A model generated the notes under the pieces. It was not told where the DNA came from. It ran no database searches and saw only the letters and a list, made by a program, of their open reading frames with translations. This document shows, piece after piece, positions 6,667 to 12,595 of a DNA stretch of 12,595 nt (its first letter is position 1; each line of letters begins with the position of its first letter). Both the position numbers and the translations under genes were made by a program. The DNA is from Dokdonella_A sp049583635 (GTDB lineage Bacteria; Pseudomonadota; Gammaproteobacteria; Xanthomonadales; Rhodanobacteraceae): NCBI GenBank assembly GCA_049583635.1, contig JBAUWF010000089.1, positions 1-12,595 on the forward strand, in the 5' to 3' direction.

Positions 6667-6803
6667 AACGCCTGGAGGTTGCGGAAGTACGGTCGGGGCG
6701 GACATTCGGATAGAAACAGGCCCTCGGCGGCTGCGTAGACGAAACAAACCCGCTGTCGAGGCGAGTCCTTGGGGCGGTTCAAACCTCGACGGAGGAACAC
6801 CCA

Positions 6804-7085
6804 ATGGCAATGCTGATGATTTTCCACGAAGTCGAAGATGGCGCGCGCTGGGCAAAAGCCTGGCAGAAAGGAGTCGGAAGTCGGCACGCGATGTTCGAAC
6901 GTATCGGCGTCACTTGCCGCACCTTTCGGGATCCGCAGAATCCGAATTCGACGGGGCTTGTCGTGGCGGTGCCGGACATGGAGAAGTTCCAGTCTTTCAT
7001 GGCCTCCGAGGAAGCAGCAAGAGCGATGAAAGAGGACGGCCTAAAGCCCGAGACCATGCGGGTCCTGGGCGAGTTCACCCCTTAG
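6804..7085 (+). CDS. Small ferredoxin-like-fold protein (dimeric alpha/beta barrel type)
   Basis: This is a 93-residue cytoplasmic protein. It starts with a strand (MLMIFHEVEDGARW), then an amphipathic helix (KAWQKGVGSRHAMFERIG), strands (VTCRTFRDPQNP, TGLVVAVPDM) and a second helix (EKFQSFMASEEAARAMKEDG). This is the beta-alpha-beta-beta-alpha-beta order of stress-response/ABM-like dimeric barrels. The ..FMASEEAARAMKEDG phrase is common in small uncharacterised proteins of this fold. GGAGG at 6791-6795 lies 8 nt before the ATG and fixes the start. No catalytic residue can be named. It is a single gene between an exported protein and a membrane protein, so context adds little. Confidence 0.7.
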   Translation: MAMLMIFHEVEDGARWAKAWQKGVGSRHAMFERIGVTCRTFRDPQNPNSTGLVVAVPDMEKFQSFMASEEAARAMKEDGLKPETMRVLGEFTP

Positions 7086-7212
7086 CCGGCCTGGCGGTCA
7101 AGGTCGCCCGACCGGTTGCAAGTCGGCCCTCCGATCAGTACCCGAGTGCGGCATAATCCTCCGTCGCAGCGCTTCCACGCAATCACCGAAACCAATACAT
7201 AGGGAAATCGAG

Positions 7213-7635
7213 ATGAACGCGATACCGAAGTGGTTCAAACCGGTGGCGGCTGTTGCCCTGCTCTGGAACCTGCTGGGCTGTGCCGCCTTTCTCGCCGATT
7301 TCCGGATGACGCCCGAGGATGTGGCGAAGCTGAGCGCGGCGCAGCAGGCCATGTACGCGGCTCGTCCCTTCTGGTCCGTGGCTGCCACCGGCGTTGCCGT
7401 GCTGGGTGGCGCGCTCGGCTGCGTCGGCCTGATCCTGGGCAGGCGGTGGTCGTATCCGTTGCTGGCGCTGTCGCTGCTCGGCGTGATCCTTCAGGACATC
7501 TCGCTGTTTGCGATGAGCGGCGCCGCGTCACACGCCGGCCCCGCGGCACTCGTTCTGCAGGGCATCGTGCTGGCCGTCGCGGTGGGACTGGTTTTGCTCG
7601 CCCGCAAGGCGATCGGGAACGGCTGGCTTTCGTGA
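7213..7635 (+). CDS. Four-TM inner-membrane protein (hypothetical)
   Basis: This 140-residue protein has four hydrophobic segments (about 8-30, 52-76, 81-102 and 112-134) and an acidic-to-neutral loop (FRMTPEDVAKLSAAQQAMYAA) between the first two. Homologues known to me in xanthomonads and relatives are annotated only as hypothetical or vaguely as sugar-transporter-like, without evidence. AGGG at 7201-7204 lies 8 nt before the ATG. The stop is 31 nt before the start of the next small membrane gene, in the same direction, so the two probably form an operon. No charged residues inside the TM segments point to transport. Confidence 0.75.
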   Translation: MNAIPKWFKPVAAVALLWNLLGCAAFLADFRMTPEDVAKLSAAQQAMYAARPFWSVAATGVAVLGGALGCVGLILGRRWSYPLLALSLLGVILQDISLFAMSGAASHAGPAALVLQGIVLAVAVGLVLLARKAIGNGWLS

Positions 7636-7666
7636 TTGTGGGTACTCGCAGGACTGGAGGTTCGAG

Positions 7667-7852
7667 ATGAAGCCATTCACGACCATCACCGTCGTTGTTC
7701 TCGTATTGTTTGCGCTCGTCCATCTGGTGCGCCTGTTCTTGGGCTGGCCGGTGTACGTCAATGGCATCGTGATGCCGCTCTGGATAAGTGCGATCGCCTT
7801 CGTGGTCGCGCTGGGTCTGGCCGCCATGGTCTGGAAGGAACGCGGCCGCTGA
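7667..7852 (+). CDS. Small two-TM membrane protein (hypothetical)
   Basis: This 61-residue protein is almost entirely two hydrophobic helices (about 3-25 and 34-56) with a short GWPVYVNG turn and a WKERGR tail. GGAGG at 7656-7660 lies 6 nt before the ATG, a strong ribosome site that argues it is a real gene despite its size. It follows the four-TM gene by 31 nt. The NGIVMPLW turn is a pattern I associate with small conserved hypothetical proteins in proteobacteria. Function unknown; it may act with the preceding membrane protein. Confidence 0.7.
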   Translation: MKPFTTITVVVLVLFALVHLVRLFLGWPVYVNGIVMPLWISAIAFVVALGLAAMVWKERGR

Positions 7853-8072
7853 CAGCCGCGACCGAACGACCAGCAGAAAATCGGCCCAGGCCCGGCGCGC
7901 AGCGGCAGCCGAGGCCGGCCGCGACACTGCTGTCTGTGGGCCGGCCCCCTGCTCTGACGCGGCCGAGCGGCGGGGTCACTTGCGCCGGTGCCACGCCCTC
8001 CCACATGACTTTCTGCCGCCGCACGCCGCCGCCGCGGCTGCTACAGTCCGGCTCGGATTTCGGGGAGATATC

Positions 8073-9896
8073 ATGCGCAAGTTGCTGAAATGGCTGGTCG
8101 GCTCGTTGCTCGTGGTCGTGCTGCTCGCGAGCGCGTTGTTCATTCACATCTGGTATTTCAAGCCGCTCAGGATCGGCTGGTTCTACGACCGCGTGTTTGC
8201 GGAGTTCGCGTTCGACAGCCCGCAGCTTCTGAGCAGCATGCGCATCCTGCCGCCGTGGCTGGATTTCTACAGCGACGATCTGGATGACGCTTCGCCGGCG
8301 CATGCGGCAAGGCTCGCGGACATGGTCCGCCGCGACGAGGCGATGCTGCATCGCTACGATCGCAGCGCACTCGACCGCGAAGGCCGACTGTCCTACGACG
8401 TGCTCGACTATTTCCTGAAGATGCAGGTCGAGGGCGACCGTTTTCGCGACGATGATTTTCCGGTCAACCAGATGTTCGGCGTGCAGTCGAGCCTGCCGAA
8501 CTTCATGGCGCAGACGCATCAGGTGCACGACCGCGGCGACGCCGAGAACTACATCTCGCGGCTCGACCAGTTTCCACGCGTATTCGGTCAGGTCGTCGAC
8601 GGGCTGCGTCTGCGCGAGTCCGAAGGTGTGGTGCCGCCGCAGTTCACGGTCGAGGAAGTGCTTGCGCAGATGGATGGGTTCATCGCGAAGCCGGGGAAGC
8701 AGAACATGCTCTACACGAGCTTCAAGGAGAAGCTCGACAAGATTCCCGCGGCGAAGATGGACGCTGCGACGCGTAGCGAACTGCTCGCCGGCGTCGCGCA
8801 TTCGATCGATACGAAGGTGTATCCCGCATACCGGCAGCTCATCGCGTATTTCACTGCGCTGAAGCCGAAGGCGCAGGGCAACTACGGCGCCTGGCATCTG
8901 CCCGACGGCGATGCGTACTACGCGTGGTGCGTGCGCATGCACACGACCACCAACATGACACCCGAGGACGTGCACCAGCTCGGCCTCGCGGAAGTCGCGC
9001 GCATCACGACGGAAATGGACGCGATCCTGAAATCGCGCGGGCTGACCGAAGGCACCATCGGCGCGCGCGTGCAGCAGCTCGCGCACGAGCCCGACGAGGT
9101 ATTCCCGAACACGCCAGCCGGCAAGAAGATGATGCTCGCGCGTTATCAGGCGATCCTCGACGAGGTAAACAAGGGCCTCGGCAATGCGTTCGACGTACGC
9201 CCGAAACTCGGCGTCGAAGTCAAGGCGGTGCCGGAGTTCGCCGAGAAGACCGCGCCGGGCGCGTACTATCAGGCTGGTTCGTTCGATGGCTCACGCCCGG
9301 GCGTGTTCTACGCGAACATGCGCGACACCAGCGAAACCCCGAAATTCGCGATGCGCACGCTGGCCTATCACGAGGGCATTCCGGGCCATCATTTCCAGAT
9401 CTCGATCGCGCAGGAACTGCAGGGCGTACCGTTCTTCCGGCGCGTGCTGCCGTTCACGGCCTACTCGGAAGGCTGGGCGCTGTACGCGGAACGGCTGGCG
9501 TGGGAACTCGGTTTCGAGAACGATCCGCTCGACAATCTCGGACGCCTGCGCGACGAGATGATGCGCGCGGTGCGCCTGGTCGTCGATTCGGGCATCCACT
9601 ACAAGCACTGGACGCGCGAGCAGGCCATCGCCTACATGATGGAAAACACCGGCATGGCCGAATCCGACGTGACGGCCGAGATCGAACGCTATTTCGTCGC
9701 TCCGGGCCAGGCGCTCGCATACAAGGCCGGCATGCTCAAGATCCTCGCCTTGCGCGAAAAGGCGAAGCAGGCGCTCGGGCCGAAATTCCGCCTCGCCGAC
9801 TTCCACGATCAGGTGCTCACGCACGGGGCGCTGCCGCTGGCCCTGCTCGAACGCGTGATCGACGACTGGATCGCGGCGAAGAACAAGGCCGGATGA
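8073..9896 (+). CDS. Membrane-anchored DUF885 putative metallohydrolase
   Basis: This 607-residue protein, of usual length for the DUF885 family, has one N-terminal hydrophobic segment (about 7-28) preceded by basic residues. It is probably anchored in the inner membrane, with the rest in the periplasm, or cleaved there. The hallmark is HEGIPGHH (His433, Glu434, His439, His440), a zinc-peptidase-like motif. It is followed by a downstream SEGWALYAE (Glu466, Glu473), which in related metallopeptidases supplies the further ligand. The family has no firmly established substrate in my knowledge, and peptide hydrolysis is inferred. The start is chosen at ATG 8073 because GGGGAG lies 5 nt upstream and the TM segment follows at once; the frame is open further upstream but GC-rich and unlike protein. 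Codon use matches the host core genome. Confidence 0.85.
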   Translation: MRKLLKWLVGSLLVVVLLASALFIHIWYFKPLRIGWFYDRVFAEFAFDSPQLLSSMRILPPWLDFYSDDLDDASPAHAARLADMVRRDEAMLHRYDRSALDREGRLSYDVLDYFLKMQVEGDRFRDDDFPVNQMFGVQSSLPNFMAQTHQVHDRGDAENYISRLDQFPRVFGQVVDGLRLRESEGVVPPQFTVEEVLAQMDGFIAKPGKQNMLYTSFKEKLDKIPAAKMDAATRSELLAGVAHSIDTKVYPAYRQLIAYFTALKPKAQGNYGAWHLPDGDAYYAWCVRMHTTTNMTPEDVHQLGLAEVARITTEMDAILKSRGLTEGTIGARVQQLAHEPDEVFPNTPAGKKMMLARYQAILDEVNKGLGNAFDVRPKLGVEVKAVPEFAEKTAPGAYYQAGSFDGSRPGVFYANMRDTSETPKFAMRTLAYHEGIPGHHFQISIAQELQGVPFFRRVLPFTAYSEGWALYAERLAWELGFENDPLDNLGRLRDEMMRAVRLVVDSGIHYKHWTREQAIAYMMENTGMAESDVTAEIERYFVAPGQALAYKAGMLKILALREKAKQALGPKFRLADFHDQVLTHGALPLALLERVIDDWIAAKNKAG

Positions 9897-9905
9897 GCCC
9901 TGGTG

Positions 9906-9938
9906 CATCCGGTCGCGACCCGTACTCGCGGCCGGATG
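9906..9938. terminator. 13-bp hairpin between convergent genes, no U-tract
   Basis: CATCCGG, a T-G wobble and CGCGA (9906-9918) pair with TCGCG, G and CCGGATG (9926-9938) around a 7-nt loop. It lies 9 nt after the DUF885 stop. No T-run follows on either strand, so intrinsic termination is uncertain. It could serve as a transcript-end stabiliser or block read-through into egtD. Confidence 0.4.
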
Positions 9939-10013
9939 GCGCGGGGGCAAGCCATCCCGGGTCGAACTCGAAGCCATCGCCTGGCGCGACGGCCCGAAAG
10001 GCACCTGATGCCG

Positions 10014-10030
10014 AAAGGACCAGCCGGTCC
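10014..10030 (-). terminator. Short hairpin after egtD
   Basis: Reading the minus strand, GGACC, a GGCT loop and GGTCC start 7 nt after the egtD stop and are followed by only three T. The 5-bp stem is small, so this is a weak terminator candidate. Confidence 0.3.
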
Positions 10031-10037
10031 CCTGGAG

Positions 10038-11045
10038 TTACCTATCGCCGGATGAAACGGTCCGCGCGGTTTCGCACGTGAGGTAGTAGAGCGCGAACTG
10101 CTGTCCGGCATCGGTCCACACACGTTCGACCCGCAATCCTGCGCGTTCGGCCATGCGGGAAAAATCGTCGGTCGAGTACTTGCAACTGTATTCGACCAGA
10201 ATCGGCTCGTCGGCGGCGAAGTCGAACTGCTCGCCGCCGACGCGCACGTTTTGCGCGCGGCGGCTGACCAGGTGCGTCTCGATGCGACACGCCATCGGGT
10301 TGTAGCGTGCCTGATGGCGAAATTGCGGCACGTCGAAGTCGGCGCCGAGTTCGCGGTTGAAACGGACCAGCATGTTCAGCGTGAACTCGGCCGTGACACC
10401 GGCCGCGTCGTTGTATGCCGCTTCCATCACCGCCACATCCTTTCTCAGGTCCGCTCCGATCAGGGCCGCGCCATTCCCACCCATTTCCTCACGCATTTCG
10501 CGCAACAGCGAAAGTGCGTCGCGGGTCGCGAAATTGCCGATCGTCGAGCCCGGGAAATACACCAGCGCGCGTCGCGGCAGCCGGTGCGGTTCCGGCAATA
10601 CGAAGTGCTCGGTGAAATCCGCGCACACCGGCAACATCTCGATCCGGGGAAACTCCGGCGTGAGCGCGGCGACGCTTTCGGTCAGCGCCGCGCGCGAGAT
10701 TTCGACCGGCACATAGGCCACCGGTGCGTCGAGATTGGCCAGAAGCAGACGCGTTTTCAGACCGCTGCCACTGCCGTATTCGACCACCAGCGCTTCGGAA
10801 CCGACAACCTTGGCGATATCGGCCGCGTGCTCTTCCATCAGGGCCAGTTCCGCGCGTGTCAGGTAGTACTCGGGCTGCTCGCAGATCCGCTCGAACAGGG
10901 CCGAACCGCGAGCGTCGTAGAAATACCGCGACGAAAGCCGCTTGGGCGTTAGGCGAAGGCCGGCACACACATCGGCCAGGATGACGTCTTCGCTCGGATG
11001 GCGATCCTCGAGATCGACCGCACACGGTGAGCTGCTCATCCTCAT
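10038..11045 (-). CDS. egtD: L-histidine N-alpha-methyltransferase EgtD
   Basis: This 335-residue cytoplasmic enzyme transfers three methyl groups from S-adenosylmethionine to histidine, giving hercynine, the first step of ergothioneine synthesis. The N-terminal SSRYFYDARGSALFE...PEYYLTRAE stretch (38-66) is the family signature. The SAM site is VVEYGSGSGLKT (87-98) with PVEISRAAL (113-121). FPGSTIGNF (164-172) holds the Asn that contacts substrate. Tyr211 lies in EAAYNDAAGVT, and Glu285/Ser287 in VEYSCKYS match the E-x-S pair that binds the histidine amino group. All family residues I know appear present. The start overlaps the egtB stop as ATGA, with GGAGG 5 nt before it; a second ATG two codons later is less well placed. 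Translational coupling with egtB is expected. Confidence 0.95.
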   Translation of the reverse strand: MRMSSSPCAVDLEDRHPSEDVILADVCAGLRLTPKRLSSRYFYDARGSALFERICEQPEYYLTRAELALMEEHAADIAKVVGSEALVVEYGSGSGLKTRLLLANLDAPVAYVPVEISRAALTESVAALTPEFPRIEMLPVCADFTEHFVLPEPHRLPRRALVYFPGSTIGNFATRDALSLLREMREEMGGNGAALIGADLRKDVAVMEAAYNDAAGVTAEFTLNMLVRFNRELGADFDVPQFRHQARYNPMACRIETHLVSRRAQNVRVGGEQFDFAADEPILVEYSCKYSTDDFSRMAERAGLRVERVWTDAGQQFALYYLTCETARTVSSGDR

Positions 11046-12316
11046 GCATCCCTCCCGAGCCGGAATCCCATGAATTGCCAGCGATCGGCCGGACCGAAAA
11101 AATTGCGATAACTCGCTCGCATGTGATCGGACGGAGTGGCGCAGGAGCCGCCACGCAACACCCACTGCCCACACATGAACTTGCCATTGTACTCGCCGAG
11201 CGAGCCCGCCAGCGGGCGGAATCCCGGGTAGCTGACATACGGACTGGACGTCCATTCCCACACGTCGCCGAACATCTGCCGCGCAGTCGCATCGCCGGTG
11301 GTGCGGCCTGCGGCGTGCGGATGCAGTCGGCCCGAATCGAGGAAGTTTCCGGTCCTGTCGGGTTGCGCCGCGGCAAGACTCTCCCACTCGAACTCGGTCG
11401 GCAGCCGCAAACCGGCCCAGCGCGCGAAAGCGTCGGCCTCGTAGAAACTCACGTGACTGACCGGCGCGTTTGGATCGATTTCGCGGCGCCCGCCGAGGGT
11501 GAACTCGGTTGCGCCGTCCTCGGACCAGTACAACGGCCGCTTCCAGCCGCGCGCCCGCACGACTTCCCAGCCATCCGACATCCATAGTGCAGCCGTCGAG
11601 TAACCACTGTCGCGAACGAACTCGGCATATTCGGCGTTGGTCACAGGCCGACTCGCGATCGCATGTGGATGCAGCAGTGCCTGATGACGCGGACGTTCGT
11701 TGTCGAAGGAAAAACCGCCCGCATCGGCGCCGATGTCGACGATGCCCTCCCGCCCTTGCACGAAATCGAGCGGCCCCGGATCCTGCGAAGTGTCGGCGTG
11801 GGTCTCGCGAAATACCGGTTCGAGCGGGTTGACCGAAAACACATGCTTGATGTCGGTCAGCAGCAATTCCTGGTGTTGCTGTTCATGATTCAACCCGAGC
11901 GTGACCAGGTCGGAAAATGCCGAATCGGCAGCGACATTGAACTGATGCTGCATGCGCTCGTCGACACGCGCACGATAATCAAGCACTTCGGCCAGCGTCG
12001 GTCGTGACAACAGGCCACGCTGCGGACGCGCATGCATCGGACCGACGCTTTGATAGTAGGAGTTGAACAGATACAACCAGTCCGGATGCACCGGCCGGTA
12101 GCCCGCGCGCACACCGAGTACGAACTGCTCGAAGAACCAGGTCGTATGGGCCAGATGCCACTTGGTCGGGCTGACCTCGGGCATCGTCTGCACCACGGTA
12201 TCTTCGGCCGCGAGATCGGCGCACAAGGCCCGGGTACAACCGCGGACGCGCGCGTAACAGGTTTCCAGCGACTCCAGGGGAGCCAGCTTCGATGATGGCG
12301 TCGCAGCGAAATTCAT
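11042..12316 (-). CDS. egtB: Hercynine oxygenase (sulfoxide synthase) EgtB
   Basis: This 424-residue nonheme-iron enzyme joins hercynine to a thiol (gamma-glutamylcysteine or cysteine) using O2, giving the sulfoxide precursor of ergothioneine. The N-terminal DinB-like domain carries the iron ligands, seen as HLAHTTWFFE (His57) and HEQQH (His144, His148). The C-terminal formylglycine-generating-enzyme-like domain (about 190-424) includes RLPTEFEWE, GDVWEWTSSPY, VLRGGSC and the terminal MGFRLGRDA. The start at 12316 is chosen for AGGGG 9 nt upstream; the frame is open to an ATG at 12379, giving 21 extra residues without a ribosome site. The gene is first in an egtB-egtD operon. No egtA, egtC or egtE is in the window, so the donor thiol and the lyase step are not defined here. 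Confidence 0.95.
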   Translation of the reverse strand: MNFAATPSSKLAPLESLETCYARVRGCTRALCADLAAEDTVVQTMPEVSPTKWHLAHTTWFFEQFVLGVRAGYRPVHPDWLYLFNSYYQSVGPMHARPQRGLLSRPTLAEVLDYRARVDERMQHQFNVAADSAFSDLVTLGLNHEQQHQELLLTDIKHVFSVNPLEPVFRETHADTSQDPGPLDFVQGREGIVDIGADAGGFSFDNERPRHQALLHPHAIASRPVTNAEYAEFVRDSGYSTAALWMSDGWEVVRARGWKRPLYWSEDGATEFTLGGRREIDPNAPVSHVSFYEADAFARWAGLRLPTEFEWESLAAAQPDRTGNFLDSGRLHPHAAGRTTGDATARQMFGDVWEWTSSPYVSYPGFRPLAGSLGEYNGKFMCGQWVLRGGSCATPSDHMRASYRNFFGPADRWQFMGFRLGRDA

Positions 12317-12430
12317 GCGTCGTCGCCCCTGATCGGCAAGGTTCGATTGTCTCTGGAACGGGCTGAACCCCACCCTCATACCGTGCCGGCGTCAATGCAA
12401 GTGCAAGAAGCACAGCGTGCGCTTTGCCAC

Positions 12431-12461
12431 AAAAAAACCCGGATGTTTCCATCCGGGTTTT
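12431..12461 (-). terminator. Intrinsic terminator of the cold-shock gene
   Basis: A perfect 12-bp stem, AAAACCCGGATG (12434-12445) with CATCCGGGTTTT (12450-12461), surrounds a TTTC loop. On the minus strand it starts 24 nt after the cold-shock stop and is followed by a run of T (complement of 12431-12437). It insulates egtB from upstream transcription. The A/T-flanked symmetry would also allow some termination in the plus direction. Confidence 0.9.
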
Positions 12462-12485
12462 CCCCGTACAACGATGCAACCGGGG

Positions 12486-12595
12486 CTACAGCGGCTGAAC
12501 CTGGTCAGCCTGCAACCCCTTCTGTCCTTTGACGACAACGAAGCTGACGCGCTGGCCTTCCTGCAACGACTTGAAACCGCCGCCCTGGATGGCAC
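12486..12595 (-). CDS. Cold-shock protein, CspA family (3' end only)
   Basis: The window holds the last 35 codons; the start lies beyond the right edge. The visible part, AIQGGGFKSLQEGQRVSF followed by VVVKGQKGLQADQVQPL and a TAG stop, is the C-terminal half of the CspA OB-fold, a small single-stranded nucleic-acid-binding protein that acts as an RNA chaperone. The GFKSLQEGQ and GPQA-like (here GLQAD) segments are the usual landmarks, and the Gln-rich end resembles xanthomonad Csp proteins. Whether it is cold-inducible cannot be told without its 5' leader. Confidence 0.9.
   Translation of the reverse strand, partial: AIQGGGFKSLQEGQRVSFVVVKGQKGLQADQVQPL

Noticed and set aside
7758..9086. A 442-codon minus-strand frame opposite the DUF885 gene.
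   Set aside because: It is Arg/His/Val-rich shadow sequence with no family motif; the plus frame carries the conserved metal motif.
10038..11585. A longer minus-strand frame extending egtD upstream to 11585.
   Set aside because: The extra part overlaps egtB out of frame and has no protein-like composition; the ATGA overlap and GGAGG fix the egtD start at 11045.
12317..12430. Promoter for egtB with a TATGAG -10 candidate.
   Set aside because: No -35 at proper spacing could be found, so it is not listed as a feature.
12392..12595. A minus-strand frame at the right edge beginning with a GTG-type codon.
   Set aside because: It is out of frame with the clear CspA C-terminus and runs through the terminator.
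1..12595. tRNA, rRNA, CRISPR arrays and intact insertion sequences.
   Set aside because: None was seen: no regular spaced repeats, no cloverleaf-like segments, no transposase gene.

Overview
This is a GC-rich window that fits a gammaproteobacterium of the Xanthomonadales/Lysobacterales type. The evidence is the codon bias, the C-terminus of a CspA-family protein, an egtB-egtD pair and a cluster of integron-type recombination sites. The lineage is an inference from gene content; no rRNA or other marker gene is present.

Layout. Positions 1-5500 look like accessory DNA. In order they hold a YcxB-like membrane protein (114-713), a short repeat region containing a REP-like phrase, an outer-membrane beta-barrel protein (909-1718), an FAD monooxygenase (2020-3204), a secreted alpha/beta hydrolase (3497-4801) and a small VOC/glyoxalase-fold protein (5090-5470). 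Between these genes lie stem-loop sites that look like integron attC sites. The clearest is 3292-3354, followed by a partly decayed one at 4994-5065 and a weaker cruciform at 1902-1967. All sit in the orientation expected if the plus-strand genes were cassettes. No integrase gene is present, so this would be an attC cluster lacking its integrase, or the distal part of a larger chromosomal integron.

Positions 5725-7852 hold small plus-strand genes: an exported protein with two tandem NTF2/DUF4440-like domains, a 93-residue ferredoxin-like-fold protein, and a closely spaced pair of small membrane proteins. Positions 8073-9896 encode a membrane-anchored DUF885 protein with an HEGIPGHH metal-site motif.

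The right end is on the minus strand. It holds an egtB-egtD operon with an ATGA stop/start overlap, for hercynine formation and sulfoxide synthesis in ergothioneine biosynthesis. Upstream of it is the 3' end of a cold-shock protein gene with a textbook terminator. The DUF885 gene and egtD converge, with two hairpins between them.

The right half reads as ordinary core genome. The left half is a place where small detoxification-type genes have accumulated through cassette capture.
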